Shown: positions 16,971-27,271, counted from the first letter of the stretch. The stretch is 63,328 bases of DNA from an uncultured Pseudanabaenaceae cyanobacterium (GCA_938017515.1 CALIJJ010000046.1:1-63328); one strand, 5' to 3'. Translations and numbers: made by a program. Notes: generated from the sequence alone by a model not told the origin.

Positions 16971-17724
16971 AAGCTTTTATGGTGAGTTTTTGTGCCGCTG
17001 CTTCGTCGCAAACGATGAGCGATCGCCCATGTTTTTGCAGGGCTGACACGGGCCATTCCGGCGTTACCTGTCCTTCCAGGGCATGGTAGACCGCTAGGGC
17101 TTTGCGCGGGCCGGTGGCCAAAATCATGACTTCCCGAGCCTCCAAAATCGTACCGACGCCCATGGTGAGCGCGTAGGTGGGCACTTGGTTCGCATCTTGC
17201 TCGAAAAAGCGTGCATTGGCTGAGCGGGTGCTGGCATCAAGGCGCTGCAAATGGGTCCGAGAATTCAGCCGACCTCCCGCTTCATTAAAGGCGATATGTC
17301 CGGCCTCGCCAACGCCACCGATGCATAAATCTAGCCCGCCCCGTGCCGAAATGGCAGTCTCATACTGTTGGCACTCTTGTTCTAGGTCAGTTGCATTGCC
17401 ATCGAGGATGTGAATATTTTGGGCTGGCAAATCAATATGGCGAAAGAATTCCTGGTTCATGTAGCTGTGGTAGCTCTGGGGATGGCCTGGCGCGAGGCCG
17501 ACGTATTCATCCAAATTGAAGGTTAGGACATGCTCAAAACTGAGTTGTCCGGCACGGTGTTTTTGAATCAGGTGTTGATACATTGCGAGGGGGGTGCTGC
17601 CCGTGGGAAGCCCGAGGATAAAGGGGCGATCGCGCCCCGGAGCAAAATCCAGAATTCTCTGGGCAACATAATCTGCGGCCCAAGCTCCCACTGTCATTGG
17701 GGGCTCACAACAAACAAAACGCAT
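16969..17724 (-). CDS. nagB: Glucosamine-6-phosphate deaminase-like protein
   Basis: NagB converts glucosamine-6-phosphate to fructose-6-phosphate and ammonia. The 251-residue protein aligns with E. coli NagB without gaps for its first 150 residues: LGLPTGSTP (phosphate loop), LTFNLDEYVGL with catalytic Asp72, and GGVGEAGHIAFNEA with His143 and Glu148. The E. coli residue Asp141 (GNDGH) is replaced by Ala141 (GEAGH). Asp141 helps His143 open the sugar ring, so activity may be reduced or altered. It is about 15 residues shorter at the C-terminus than E. coli NagB. The gene stands alone on the minus strand; no nagA or transporter is adjacent. Confidence 0.9.
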   Translation of the reverse strand: MRFVCCEPPMTVGAWAADYVAQRILDFAPGRDRPFILGLPTGSTPLAMYQHLIQKHRAGQLSFEHVLTFNLDEYVGLAPGHPQSYHSYMNQEFFRHIDLPAQNIHILDGNATDLEQECQQYETAISARGGLDLCIGGVGEAGHIAFNEAGGRLNSRTHLQRLDASTRSANARFFEQDANQVPTYALTMGVGTILEAREVMILATGPRKALAVYHALEGQVTPEWPVSALQKHGRSLIVCDEAAAQKLTIKA

Positions 17725-17885
17725 GCATTACCTCGAACCCAAACACACTATTCATCATCCTAGTCCTGGGTTAGCCTGTGCTACAAGTGCGTGCTTTACC
17801 AAAGCTTCATGGTGGGTCTGCGAAATCGCCAATCTTCTGTCTGTATTTTCCCGCAGACGTTGCGCGAGATGAGTTGAATTTTCCG

Positions 17886-18710
17886 ATGAACCCTGGCAGC
17901 AATCCCGAGACAAATCCCCAGATCAATCCTGACCTCAATCCTGGCGCAAGTCCCCTTACCGTCAGTGGATCGCCTGTCCCCGTGACGGTCGAAGCCAGAC
18001 CCCGGACCCGCATGAGCAGCTCCAACCCCTTTACAAGCATCATGCAGCTCCTGCGCGAGCGAGAAACGTTTATCCAGGAAGTTCTGGAAGAGAAACAGCT
18101 CAACAGCAAAATCACCTCGCTGCTGCTATCCAGTTTTGTCTTTTTTGCGGTCTATGGTCTGATCATTGGCTCTTTCCATAGCGGGCAACAGGCGATCGCC
18201 TCTGCCCTCAAGCTGCCGTCGCTCTATCTTCTCACTCTGATCATCAGCCTACCGACGCTCTACATTTTCAATGCCCTTTTTGGAGCGAAGAAAAGTCTGC
18301 GGCAGCATTTCACGCTGGTCCTAGCCGCAGCCTCGGTCATTGCAATTTTGCTCTGTGGCTTCGCGCCCATTACCTTCTTCTTTCTCACAACGGTCACCGT
18401 TGCGGACTACCATTTCTTTCTGTTGCTCAATGTCTGTATCTTTGGTCTAACGGGACTGTTAGGTGTTTCCTTTCTCTACCGTGTGATGCGGCCTGTGGAA
18501 GACGAAGATACGAGCCAAAACGTCAAAGTACGGACAACCATTCTGCGATTCTGGCTGTGTCTCTATGGCTTTGTTGGGAGCCAACTCGGTTGGACATTAC
18601 GCCCGTTCTTTGGCTCTCCCGGAGAGTTTCAGCTTTTTCGCCCTCGGGAAGGTAACTTCCTGGTGGGGGTTTGGCATGCTTTGGTTCACATGCTGGGTCT
18701 AGCATCGTGA
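17886..18710 (+). CDS. Multi-pass membrane protein, unknown (Yip1-like layout)
   Basis: From the ATG at 17886, 274 residues; the frame is open from 17778 but the earlier part looks non-coding. The N-terminus is a repetitive NP-rich segment (MNPGSNPETNPQINPDLNP, about 12-bp period). After a soluble linker with RERETFIQEVLEEKQLNSK come at least five hydrophobic helices (LLLSSFVFFAVYGLIIGS, LYLLTLIISLPTLYIFNAL, FTLVLAAASVIAILLCGFA, FFLLLNVCIFGLTGLLGVS and LRFWLCLYGFVGSQLG). The pattern recalls cyanobacterial membrane proteins often labelled actin-binding WH2-like, a label I would not trust. The next gene starts 5 bp after its stop, so the two form a unit. Confidence 0.75.
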   Translation: MNPGSNPETNPQINPDLNPGASPLTVSGSPVPVTVEARPRTRMSSSNPFTSIMQLLRERETFIQEVLEEKQLNSKITSLLLSSFVFFAVYGLIIGSFHSGQQAIASALKLPSLYLLTLIISLPTLYIFNALFGAKKSLRQHFTLVLAAASVIAILLCGFAPITFFFLTTVTVADYHFFLLLNVCIFGLTGLLGVSFLYRVMRPVEDEDTSQNVKVRTTILRFWLCLYGFVGSQLGWTLRPFFGSPGEFQLFRPREGNFLVGVWHALVHMLGLAS

Positions 18711-18715
18711 GCAGC

Positions 18716-19465
18716 ATGAAAACTCTACGACGGCTAATGTTGTCTCCCCAGGAATTGGAACGCCTCTGTGGTTTTGAAGTGGGGGAACTGTGGGTGGGGA
18801 GTCTTTGGGGAGGAGCCTATCGTTCGGGCGCCTGGCAGCCAGAGCAGTGGCCCAAGATGCTGGCTTTGGAGGGTTTGGTTTTAGGCATGATGTTCGTGTT
18901 GGCTGTTCCGGTGGGTCTGATGGCCCTGCGGTTCACGGGGCAGGCGGGACAGGGCAGTGGATCGGCCTTGGCCTTTGGGGTGGGGGTTGCGATCGCAACG
19001 GTCTTCCTTTCGGTGCTGCGTCGTGGAGCAATGGCGAGGAAACGGCGACAGTTGCGATCGCTCCTCCCCATTCTGGATGAGGTCGATCGCTTCCACGATA
19101 CCCTCCAAGCCTTTGAACTGCTTCAGGAGCTGGCCAGTCTTGCTCCGCCCCAGGGAAGAACGCCGAGGGATGTTGTCCAAGAGAGAGCCCTTTCCGCTGA
19201 TCGACTCGACCTAGAGGCGTTGGAGGAAGCGTTTGTGTTGACCCGTGACAGCTTGGTCACAGGGCTGATGGCGGAATCTTTGCTGCGTCAACATCAACCC
19301 TTTTTGTCACGTTCCGATGAGTTGCTAGCCCATCTAGAGCAAAATCTGATTACGCTGCATAGTTTGGACCTGGGGCATCAAGCGGCTGAACAGGCTGTGC
19401 TCTTGCGGGAGACGCTGCAAATTAGCAGCAGTGTGCGCCAGACGCTGCAGTCGCAGTTGCCCTAG
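18716..19465 (+). CDS. Membrane protein with a helical C-terminal domain, unknown
   Basis: 249 residues from the ATG at 18716; a TTG at 18671 in the same frame overlaps the previous gene. Two hydrophobic segments lie near residues 45-70 and 80-100 (LVLGMMFVLAVPVGLMALRF, LAFGVGVAIATVFLSVL). The rest is a long, leucine-rich, mostly helical region (ILDEVDRFHDTLQAFELLQE and later LLAHLEQNLITLHSLDLGHQ), probably coiled coil. No known domain. It lies 5 bp after the multi-pass membrane gene, so their products probably work together. The stop codon shares the palindrome CTAG with the stop of the convergent GGDEF-EAL gene. Confidence 0.7.
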   Translation: MKTLRRLMLSPQELERLCGFEVGELWVGSLWGGAYRSGAWQPEQWPKMLALEGLVLGMMFVLAVPVGLMALRFTGQAGQGSGSALAFGVGVAIATVFLSVLRRGAMARKRRQLRSLLPILDEVDRFHDTLQAFELLQELASLAPPQGRTPRDVVQERALSADRLDLEALEEAFVLTRDSLVTGLMAESLLRQHQPFLSRSDELLAHLEQNLITLHSLDLGHQAAEQAVLLRETLQISSSVRQTLQSQLP

Positions 19466-21501
19466 GCGAGTCCGAGCCACTCTGTCATGGTTTTGGCCGA
19501 TAGGGGCTTGGAGAAGAAATAACCCTGGCCTAGATCACAGCCCATGGTTTTGAGTTGGGCGAGTGCTGCTTCGGTTTCAATGCCCTCTGCTACCACATTC
19601 ATACCCAAATCATGGGCGAGCAGGATGGTGGATTGAACAATGCGAAGATCATGGTTTTGATCGCTCAGCTCCTGATCGCTTAGCTCCTGATTGCTCAGGT
19701 CTTGCTGACGCAGGCGCTGATTCCCTTGGGCCAGAGTGCTTTTCTGTTCTGCGTGATCACGCGAGATTGCTGGATTGACTAGATTAAAAATAAAAGACTG
19801 GTCAATTTTGAGGGTATCCATGGGGAAACGATGGAGGTAGCTGAGTGAGGAGTAGCCCGTTCCAAAATCATCGATTGCTAACTGAATCTGTCGTTGTTTC
19901 AGTGCTTCCAGGAGCAGAGTGGCAGAATTGGTATTCTCCATCAGAGCCGTTTCGGTAATTTCGAGCTTGATCGAGTTACCTTCGATGCCAGCATCTTGCA
20001 AAATTTGATCGATCTGTTCAATCAAGTTCGGCTGCGAAAACTGTTTGACCGATAGGTTAATACTCATTTTCCACGGGCAGCCAGTCTTGCTGGAGTCACT
20101 AGCCGTTCCAGGTGAGGCCGAAGCCGATTTTGAAATCTGCTGTTGATATAAATCCTGCCAAGTGCGTATTTGTTGGCAGGCCTCTCGCAATACCCAGAGA
20201 CCTAAGGGAACAATGACGCCTGTTTCTTCCGCAACTGGAATGAAGTCCTCGGGAGAAATAAAGCCACTCTCTGGATGATACCAGCGGATTAGTGCCTCGA
20301 ATCCAGAGATCTCCCCCGTCTCAATGGACATAATCGGCTGGTAAGCCAAGGTGAATTCTTCCTGCTCCAACGCCCGACGCATCTGACTGTCTAAGGTCAA
20401 TCGCGTCAGCGTTCGCTGGTACATTTTGGGGTCAAAACATTGGTATTGGGCTTTGCCCGCATCTTTGGCATAATACATTGCTGTATCAGCATCTCGGAGA
20501 AGGTGCTCTGGCTGCTGATAATCGCCATTGCTGATCACAATGCCGATGCTGACCGTAATGAAGAGCTCATGCTCATTGAATAACAGCGGTTGAGAAAGCT
20601 CTGTTTGAATCGTTTGAGCCAGTTGCTTGGCCACGGTTTCTTTGGTCTCAGTTTTAAGATTTCTGAGAAAGATGACAAATTCATCGCCCCCTAAACGAGC
20701 TAGGGTACTCGTCTCAGGAAGGATGGATTGTAAACGTTTTGCAATGGCAATGATCAGCTGATCGCCGACGACATGCCCAAAGGAGTCATTGATCAGTTTG
20801 AAGCGATCGCAATCTAAAAATAATAAAGCAAAGTGCTCATCAGCATTGATTTTTTCCTCTTCGAGTGCCTCTTTCAGTTCAGACATCAAGAGAGTCCGAT
20901 TGGGGAGATCCGTCAACGCATCATGGAAAGCCAAATGCCAGAACTTATCTTGGGCTTTTTGGAGCGATTGATTACTCGCTCTGAGTTCTGCCGTTCGTTT
21001 TTCAACCCGCTGCTCTAGATCCTGATTGAGGGTGACAATTTCAGCTTTGGCAGCCTGGAGAAGGAGTTGATTTTTGACGCGAGCGAGGACTTCTGAAATT
21101 TCGAAGGGTTTTGTGACGTAATCGACGCCACCGACAGAAAAGGCCTTGACCTTATCCATTGTGTCGTTCAGGGCACTGATGAAAATAATGGGAATATCAT
21201 GAGTGGCTGGATTGTCTTTCAACCGTCGGCAGACTTCATACCCGTTTATCTCTGGCATGGTGATGTCCAACAGAATCAACTCGGGTCGCCATCTTGGGGC
21301 CACCTGCAGGGCGATGGCACCGTTAATTGCTCGCCGAACATCATAGTTTTGCTTCCCCAGCATCTGGGATAGCAAATTGAGATTTTCAATCTTGTCATCA
21401 ACAATTAGAATACGTGCCTTATGATTCATCGGAGAGCTGTCAGGATGGGGGGGGGATTGATTTTGGAACATGCCACTCTGATTGGCTAACGATGTCGTCA
21501 T
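19462..21501 (-). CDS. Response regulator with GGDEF and EAL domains
   Basis: A 679-residue cyclic di-GMP protein. The receiver domain (residues 29-145) has the acidic pair VDDK, phosphoacceptor Asp79 (LLDITMP) and Lys131 (VTKPFE). A coiled linker follows (QDLEQRVEKRTAELRASNQS). The GGDEF domain keeps GGDEF at 271-275 but lacks an RxxD inhibitory site. The EAL domain has EAL at 402-404, NLSVKQF, EITET, DDFGTGYSS (544-552), KIDQSF and AEGIET, so phosphodiesterase activity is likely. Two insertions, near 455-475 and 575-617, are low-complexity; the second holds a QELSD repeat. The hybrid kinase gene starts upstream on the same strand with only 52 bp between, so it probably phosphorylates this protein. 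Confidence 0.94.
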   Translation of the reverse strand: MTTSLANQSGMFQNQSPPHPDSSPMNHKARILIVDDKIENLNLLSQMLGKQNYDVRRAINGAIALQVAPRWRPELILLDITMPEINGYEVCRRLKDNPATHDIPIIFISALNDTMDKVKAFSVGGVDYVTKPFEISEVLARVKNQLLLQAAKAEIVTLNQDLEQRVEKRTAELRASNQSLQKAQDKFWHLAFHDALTDLPNRTLLMSELKEALEEEKINADEHFALLFLDCDRFKLINDSFGHVVGDQLIIAIAKRLQSILPETSTLARLGGDEFVIFLRNLKTETKETVAKQLAQTIQTELSQPLLFNEHELFITVSIGIVISNGDYQQPEHLLRDADTAMYYAKDAGKAQYQCFDPKMYQRTLTRLTLDSQMRRALEQEEFTLAYQPIMSIETGEISGFEALIRWYHPESGFISPEDFIPVAEETGVIVPLGLWVLREACQQIRTWQDLYQQQISKSASASPGTASDSSKTGCPWKMSINLSVKQFSQPNLIEQIDQILQDAGIEGNSIKLEITETALMENTNSATLLLEALKQRQIQLAIDDFGTGYSSLSYLHRFPMDTLKIDQSFIFNLVNPAISRDHAEQKSTLAQGNQRLRQQDLSNQELSDQELSDQNHDLRIVQSTILLAHDLGMNVVAEGIETEAALAQLKTMGCDLGQGYFFSKPLSAKTMTEWLGLA

Positions 21502-21553
21502 GATGATGCTCTAAGGATTTATCGTAATAATTAGATTAGCTATAGTGCTTGGA

Positions 21554-24500
21554 CTAGGGCGTATTCAGTCGTTCTAAGAGGAGAGAGGTGGATTCAATGA
21601 TGTAATCAAATCGCAGTGACTTATACCATTCCCAAAGCTTTTCCGAAAGGCTCATATAATGTGGGTCAATGTTTGTAATGATTGCTTTGATTTCATTCTC
21701 ATCTCCCAGCATGGCAGCCTCATTCAAGTGGTAAATCCAGTCTGGTGGCATCGCTTCAAGCTGTTGTTGGAAGCTTTCCAATCCCGGTGGGTTTAATGGG
21801 CCGGTCTGCTGGTAGATTGCATTGGCTTCTTCATAGAGATATTCAACGCCAAGATATTGGCGGAGTTTTTCGAACAATAGTGATGCTTCAAAGGGCTTGC
21901 GAATGAAGTCATCAAAACCTGCTTCTAGCGTTGCTGTTCGTGTCTCTTCAAAAGCACTCGCCGTCAGTGCCAAAATAAAACAACGATGGTTGTCATCCCC
22001 CAATGTTCTGCCATTGTCTAGACGCATTTTTTCCTCGGCTCGAATCGTCGCCGTCGCTTTGTAGCCATCCATGACTGGCATCTGTAAATCCATCCAAATC
22101 AGATGAGGCTTCCAATCTCGCCACTCCTCGATAGCAACTGCACCATTGGGAGCAATGCGCACTTCAAACCCAACGGACTCCATCAACTGTGTGAGCAGTT
22201 GTTGGTTCTCAAGGCGGTCTTCTGCAATTAAGAGTCGATACTTGGGTTGTCCGAGGGCGAGCCCCTGAATTTGTTGTGTGATCAACCGAGGTGGTTGATG
22301 ATTTAGTAGGGGGACGGCTTGAATGAAAAACTTAATGCGAGTGCCTTCTTCGAGCTGGCTATGAACGCTAATGTCTCCTCCCATGAGCTGGATGAACTTC
22401 TGACTGATGGGAAGACCTAGCCCTGTCCCTTCTTGGGAGCGAATGCCGCTTTCCGTTTGCGTAAAAGCATCAAAAATAGTTTTGAGCTCCGTCTCGGCAA
22501 TGCCGCTTCCTGTGTCCTGCACTTCAAACCAAAGTTTGATGCTAGGAATATGCTCTTCTGACAGTGACGGTTCGGAGGCTGTGTCCACCCAAGCATTTAA
22601 TTGGACATGTCCTTCTTTTGTAAATTTGATGCTGTTGCTGATCAGATTGATCAAGACCTGTCTGAGCTTGCTCTCATCTAAACGAACATGGTTGTACAGT
22701 GTCGGGGAGCGTTGGAAAATCAGCTGAAGCCCTTGAGATTTGGCCTTGAGCCGAAACATGTCATAGATGGAGTCCAGTAAGTTATGGAGATCACATTCGT
22801 TTTCATTTAATGTAATCCGGCCAGCCTCAATCTTTGACATTTCCAAAATGTCATTAATCAACGTCAGGAGGTGAGAGCCACTGCGGTTAATCGTGTCTAA
22901 GCTTTCTCTGTTATGGGGGGTGAGGGATGAATCTCGGCCCATGAGTTGACTAAATCCCAAGATGGCATTGAGAGGTGTCCGTAACTCATGGCTCATACTG
23001 GCCAAGAATGCACTTTTGGCCTGGTTCGCTGCATCTGCGTTTTCTTTCGCTTGTTGGAGTTCCTCCAGTAATTGAACTTGTTGTAGAGCTAACCCAAAGT
23101 GCTCGCTGATTTGTTCGATCAGTCCGAGTTCCTGATATTTCCAGTCCCGGGGTTGGCTATGTTGGTAGACTGCGAGTAATCCCCAGAGGGTCTCACCGAC
23201 AAAGACTGGCACCAGCATCATGGCGCGTACCTGGCGCTTTTCCAGCACTTCTAGGTGGCAAGGTGCATAGTCTTTTTGATAGATATCTGCGATGGCCAGG
23301 GTGTCATTGTGCTGAAAACGGCCTCCCTGTTGCTCTTGCAAACAGCTATCATTCCACGGAATATGGGGTTGCTCCTCACGGCACCAGGGGGCCCAAGCTT
23401 CATCTACGGATTCACAAACGATGGCTCCGCCCCAGTCCGATGCGAACTGATAGACGACAACGCGATCGCAGGCTAGGATACGGCGGATTTCTTGAGCTGT
23501 CGTACGAAAGATCTCTGCAACATCCATGCTCTGACGAATGAGCTTGAGGACACGAACAAGCGCTCGCTCTCGCTGGGCGGCCTTTTCCTGTTGTTCCTTT
23601 TGGAGTTGCACAGTCGCCAGCAATTGTTTTAGATGCAACGACTTTTGCTCTGCCTTCGCCAGTAAGTCAGCCTGTTGAATCGCAACACTGAGCTGGACTG
23701 AGATCTCGCGGATAAACTTGATCTCTGATGCTTGCCACTGGCGTGCCCCCGAGCATTGGTGAATACAGAGTAAGCCCCAGAGATGATCACCCTGCAATAA
23801 AGGAACGGCCATGAGTGCTCGGACCTGAAAGGGCTCTAAAAGGCCGATATGGCACTGGCTTAGGTTTGCGTTATAGATGTCTGTTAAGGCTAAGGCATGG
23901 CCAACATGGTAATGGGCTGCATATTGCTCGCCAAAGCAGCGATCATAGACTTTGACCCCGAGGGCAGACGTATATCGGGAGGCAACATCCTCGGCGACAA
24001 ATTCTCCTTCCGTTTGCTTGGATTCGGCGGCAAAACGATAAATACCGACTCTATCTGCACTGAGGACCTGTCGGAGTTTGGTGACGGTCGTCTTAAAGAT
24101 TGCCTGAGTATCCAGACTTTGACGAATTTCCTGGGTGATGTCACTCAGCAGTACCTTTTGCTCAAGCTGTTTCCTGATCGTTGTTTCAGCATGGTGACGT
24201 TCAATGGCGATCTTGATCAGCTCGACAGCCTGTTCCATCAAGGCAATATCTTTACTGGATGGGGATTGAGGTTGGGTGTAGTACATGGCCAAAACGGCCA
24301 AAACCTGATCGCCAGATAATACGGGTTGGGCCCAGCAAGCCTGCAAGCCAAACTGTAGTGCTGTTTGGTGGACGTAGGTGTTCTGACCATCGCGAGCGAG
24401 ATCTGGGAGGATGATGGTGTTTTGATGGTAGGCGGCGGTGGCAAAGACCCCTCCCGAGGGACTAATCGGTGTGCCATCCAATGCCTGAATCAGCGGTTTC

Positions 24501-25207
24501 GGTAAGCTTGGACCTGCTTCATGATGGAGTATTTTCTGCCCGGCTTGTACCTGCATCAGAGAACATAGCGCCGAACCAGACAGAATGTCTGTGGTCTCTA
24601 CAATTTTGAGCAGGATTTGTGGAAGGGGAGTGGCATCAGCGATCAGCTTGAGAATCTGATTGTAGCCATCCAATGTGACCTGCGTTTCACGACTGGCAAT
24701 GATTTGCTGTTCCAGGGCCTGATGCTGATGGCGGAGCTTTGCTTCTGCTTCCTTACGCGGGGTGATGTCTGTCCGGATGCTCAGGTATTGATAGGGACGC
24801 TTGTTGTCATCGAGGAACGGCACAATGGTGGTGTTGACCCAGTAGGTTGTACCGTCTTTCGCTCGGTTACAAATCTCACCTCGCCAAATCCATCCTCTGG
24901 AAATTGTTTTCCAAAGAGATTGGAAGAAACTTCTGGGATGAACCCCTGAATTGATTAAACGATGGGTTTTACCAATTAACTCTGAACGGCGATATTGGGA
25001 AATTTGGCAGAACTGATCATTGACATAGCTGATCACTCCCTGGGTATCCGTGAGCGCGATGATCGAGGATTGGTCGAGGGCGTAGCGATAGTCCTGGGGG
25101 GTGGGCTGTAAGGTTTCACCGGACTGTTGCTTAGAGGGATGGGCCGCTGATGCCTCGTGCTGGCTTGCCTCATCTTCTGTCTTAGAACCCAGGACGATAT
25201 TGTTCAC
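21554..25207 (-). CDS. Hybrid histidine kinase with PAS, three GAF domains and receiver
   Basis: A 1217-residue soluble kinase. Order: PAS-PAC (about 40-155, with [17 protein letters not shown]), GAF1 (about 185-340), GAF2 (about 355-515), GAF3 (about 550-715), HisKA with His740 ([14 protein letters not shown]), HATPase with DTGSGI and GTGLGLPIS, receiver with Asp1039 ([11 protein letters not shown]) and Lys1103, then a C-terminal helical domain of about 100 residues (possible Hpt-like, no clear motif). GAF2 and GAF3 look like cyanobacteriochrome domains: GAF2 has Cys452-His453 and a DRCF motif at 422-425; GAF3 has Cys650-His651. No membrane segments. It lies 52 bp upstream of the REC-GGDEF-EAL gene on the same strand and probably signals to it. 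Confidence 0.94.
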   Translation of the reverse strand: MNNIVLGSKTEDEASQHEASAAHPSKQQSGETLQPTPQDYRYALDQSSIIALTDTQGVISYVNDQFCQISQYRRSELIGKTHRLINSGVHPRSFFQSLWKTISRGWIWRGEICNRAKDGTTYWVNTTIVPFLDDNKRPYQYLSIRTDITPRKEAEAKLRHQHQALEQQIIASRETQVTLDGYNQILKLIADATPLPQILLKIVETTDILSGSALCSLMQVQAGQKILHHEAGPSLPKPLIQALDGTPISPSGGVFATAAYHQNTIILPDLARDGQNTYVHQTALQFGLQACWAQPVLSGDQVLAVLAMYYTQPQSPSSKDIALMEQAVELIKIAIERHHAETTIRKQLEQKVLLSDITQEIRQSLDTQAIFKTTVTKLRQVLSADRVGIYRFAAESKQTEGEFVAEDVASRYTSALGVKVYDRCFGEQYAAHYHVGHALALTDIYNANLSQCHIGLLEPFQVRALMAVPLLQGDHLWGLLCIHQCSGARQWQASEIKFIREISVQLSVAIQQADLLAKAEQKSLHLKQLLATVQLQKEQQEKAAQRERALVRVLKLIRQSMDVAEIFRTTAQEIRRILACDRVVVYQFASDWGGAIVCESVDEAWAPWCREEQPHIPWNDSCLQEQQGGRFQHNDTLAIADIYQKDYAPCHLEVLEKRQVRAMMLVPVFVGETLWGLLAVYQHSQPRDWKYQELGLIEQISEHFGLALQQVQLLEELQQAKENADAANQAKSAFLASMSHELRTPLNAILGFSQLMGRDSSLTPHNRESLDTINRSGSHLLTLINDILEMSKIEAGRITLNENECDLHNLLDSIYDMFRLKAKSQGLQLIFQRSPTLYNHVRLDESKLRQVLINLISNSIKFTKEGHVQLNAWVDTASEPSLSEEHIPSIKLWFEVQDTGSGIAETELKTIFDAFTQTESGIRSQEGTGLGLPISQKFIQLMGGDISVHSQLEEGTRIKFFIQAVPLLNHQPPRLITQQIQGLALGQPKYRLLIAEDRLENQQLLTQLMESVGFEVRIAPNGAVAIEEWRDWKPHLIWMDLQMPVMDGYKATATIRAEEKMRLDNGRTLGDDNHRCFILALTASAFEETRTATLEAGFDDFIRKPFEASLLFEKLRQYLGVEYLYEEANAIYQQTGPLNPPGLESFQQQLEAMPPDWIYHLNEAAMLGDENEIKAIITNIDPHYMSLSEKLWEWYKSLRFDYIIESTSLLLERLNTP

Positions 25208-25752
25208 CTTGCTACGTCTTTAGAGTGTGTTTGCTCAGTCCTTTTTTTGGGGGAAAGTGAAGCATGAGGCTCTTCCCTTGTCAGGAAAGGGGCATCCCAA
25301 TACCCAACGTTTGATTCAGCCATAGTTCTGGCTGAAATCAAGCTGAAAGATAATCCAGCCGTTGCAAAAATTAGTGATGCAAGTCTGAAAACAGAGTTTT
25401 CCAGCGCTTCTTCTGCTTTTTTTTAAGAGTGTTACGTTTTGATAGTGCCCAATTGGCCAGACTTCCCAACGAAAGTTCAGCAGAACGAGCTAAGTTGATT
25501 CAGGTTTAGTTTCGGGGGATGATTTTCGGTGGGGACTCCACGATTAACCTGGCTATGTTGATGATATTTTGCCTTAGGAAAATAAAACAAAATGACGTAA
25601 CTTCGTGTTTTGAGATTCCCTGAAAAGGCGGGCTAATCTGACCAAAAAGAGAGGCATTCGCAAATACTGCGAATGCCTCTCTTTTCCTTTGTTGTTTTCC
25701 TTTCTTGAAAGATGAAACTTGAGTTTTGAAAGGATAGGATAGAGTCTAGTCT
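25208..25752. other. 545-bp non-coding region between the kinase and a secreted-protein gene
   Basis: Carries the strong bidirectional hairpin at 25645-25685 and, to its left, the probable promoter region of the kinase gene. No coding frame is supported. Confidence 0.55.
25645..25685 (-). terminator. Strong terminator hairpin
   Basis: A perfect 18-bp stem (25645-25662 with 25668-25685, core GAGGCATTCGCA / TGCGAATGCCTC) around the loop AATAC, with an A tract on the left and a T tract on the right, so it can work on either strand. It ends the minus-strand transcript of the gene at 25753. Confidence 0.9.
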
Positions 25753-27006
25753 CTAGTTGTCAGATTCAACGAGCGCCTCTGAGTCGATAGCCTCTGAGTC
25801 GATAGCCTCTGGGCCGTTGACTTTTTGGCAGGCGTAGGCGATCGCCTTTGCTCCGCTGCTCCCCTCCGTGGGTTCTTCCAAGCGTCCTGCGCTCCCAAAA
25901 TTCTCTTGATGAATCTCCTCACGCTTTTGGGTGTACAGTTTCATGACCCGCATTTGGGTGGTTCTGGCTTTGCAATTGGTGACTCGATAGAGCAGCGCAC
26001 TGCGAACCGGTTTCTCGGAGTCAATCGGGAAAAACAGCGGGTTCTCACCGCGAAATGCCCGGTATTCCCAGTAGGCCACCGAGGCGCCAGAGCTGCTGCT
26101 GGTGAGAGATGAAGGGGCAACTAAGGTGCGATCGCCCGCTGCATTGGCTGCGACTTCCACCCAATATTCGCTGGCAATCTCCACATCCTGATCCTGGGGG
26201 GAGACATCGGCGTTGTCCGGTGTGCGTGCCTTACGGCTGACATCGCGCAAAGCACTGGTGGCAAAACTATCGTCGGGACGTTCGTCCAGGGCACGCTGAA
26301 AATAAACAACGGCTTGGCCAAACTCCCCTTCACGGGTGAACCGATAGCCCTCGCTCATATAGCGATCGTAGGGTGTGTCATTCACCGGGTTGGTCACTTC
26401 AGGGGCTGCTGTGGTTGTGGCAAGCTGCTGGTCGTATAGCTTGGCGACGGTTTGGGCGTAGTCACCGTAGCGGCCTTCACGGTAGCGATCGCCATCCCCA
26501 GTCCGCCACCAGGCTGCCACCCGCTGCACGGCCACTGGCTCCTGATGCGTGGACATCTCCTTCGCAAATTTATCCTTGAGCACGCACAGGACCACGGAAC
26601 GCGCCGTGTCTGGACTGTCGGCAAATTGTCCCGGTGTAATACTGTGGCCCAGGCATCCCTTGGACCAGGCCGGAATCGAAGATCCCTTGACCTGCCAGGC
26701 ACCGTAATAAATATCTTGGCCAAAACCAGGGCCTTGATTGGCGGTGAGGCGTAGGGCGTCGGCCAGGGCGGTCAATTGTTCGGGGGTAATGGTCTCAACG
26801 GACTGAGAGGGAGCTTGGGTAGATGAAGTCTGGGCAGATGGAGTTTTTGGGGACGTGGCTGGGACCGACTCTGAAGGGGGGGAAGGTCGAGGCGGCGTTT
26901 GAGCTAGGGTGTTGAGCGGGAGTCCCAATCCCCCTAGGGCAGAGCCTAGTAGAGTAATCCCCGCGATCCTCAGGATTCGCTTGTCGCCTCGTGTAACCTT
27001 CATCAT
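25753..27006 (-). CDS. Secreted TPR-like protein, unknown function
   Basis: From the ATG at 27006 this gives 417 residues. A signal peptide is clear (MMKVTRGDKRILRIAGITLL, then LGLPLNTLAQTP). A P/S/T-rich linker follows. Residues 85-200 are a cysteine-containing domain (GPGFGQDIYYGAWQVKG, KGCLGHS). A TPR-like pair lies near 215-260 (YMSEGYRFTREGEFGQAVVY, QRALDERPDD). The C-terminal third (YWVEVAANAAGDRTLVAPSS, then TQMRVMKLYTQ) resembles surface-adhesin E-type beta domains. The tail has the 15-bp repeat EAIDS-EAIDS-EAL. It is probably periplasmic. The terminator follows 68 bp downstream. Confidence 0.75.
   Translation of the reverse strand: MMKVTRGDKRILRIAGITLLGSALGGLGLPLNTLAQTPPRPSPPSESVPATSPKTPSAQTSSTQAPSQSVETITPEQLTALADALRLTANQGPGFGQDIYYGAWQVKGSSIPAWSKGCLGHSITPGQFADSPDTARSVVLCVLKDKFAKEMSTHQEPVAVQRVAAWWRTGDGDRYREGRYGDYAQTVAKLYDQQLATTTAAPEVTNPVNDTPYDRYMSEGYRFTREGEFGQAVVYFQRALDERPDDSFATSALRDVSRKARTPDNADVSPQDQDVEIASEYWVEVAANAAGDRTLVAPSSLTSSSSGASVAYWEYRAFRGENPLFFPIDSEKPVRSALLYRVTNCKARTTQMRVMKLYTQKREEIHQENFGSAGRLEEPTEGSSGAKAIAYACQKVNGPEAIDSEAIDSEALVESDN
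25766..25810. repeat. 15-bp in-frame tandem repeat at the C-terminus of the secreted TPR gene
   Basis: Two full copies plus a part (GCCTCTGAGTCGATA on the plus strand) encode repeated EAIDS ten codons before the stop. Confidence 0.75.
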
Positions 27007-27271
27007 GCTTGTCTCTCTACACACAGTAAATGTTGGCTCGGGTCGGCTCACCGTGGCACCTTACCGTGCCATGCTGCCTTGAGCCCTCGACTCCTTCAGA
27101 CCTTCACTTGTTTGATATTGTTTCACAGGAAACAATTTTTCTCGATAGAGCTGTATCCACACTGGGCTTCGCTTTATCCGTGCAGTTTTTTCTGGCCCAG
27201 TTTCTAGGGCAAGGGGAGGGCACGGCTAAGGCACGGCTGGAGCCTGCTTCCCGACCTGATTTCACCCCAAG

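Noticed and set aside
16768..17046. Plus-strand ORF overlapping the end of nagB
   Set aside because: It is antisense to a clear gene and consists mostly of short direct repeats.
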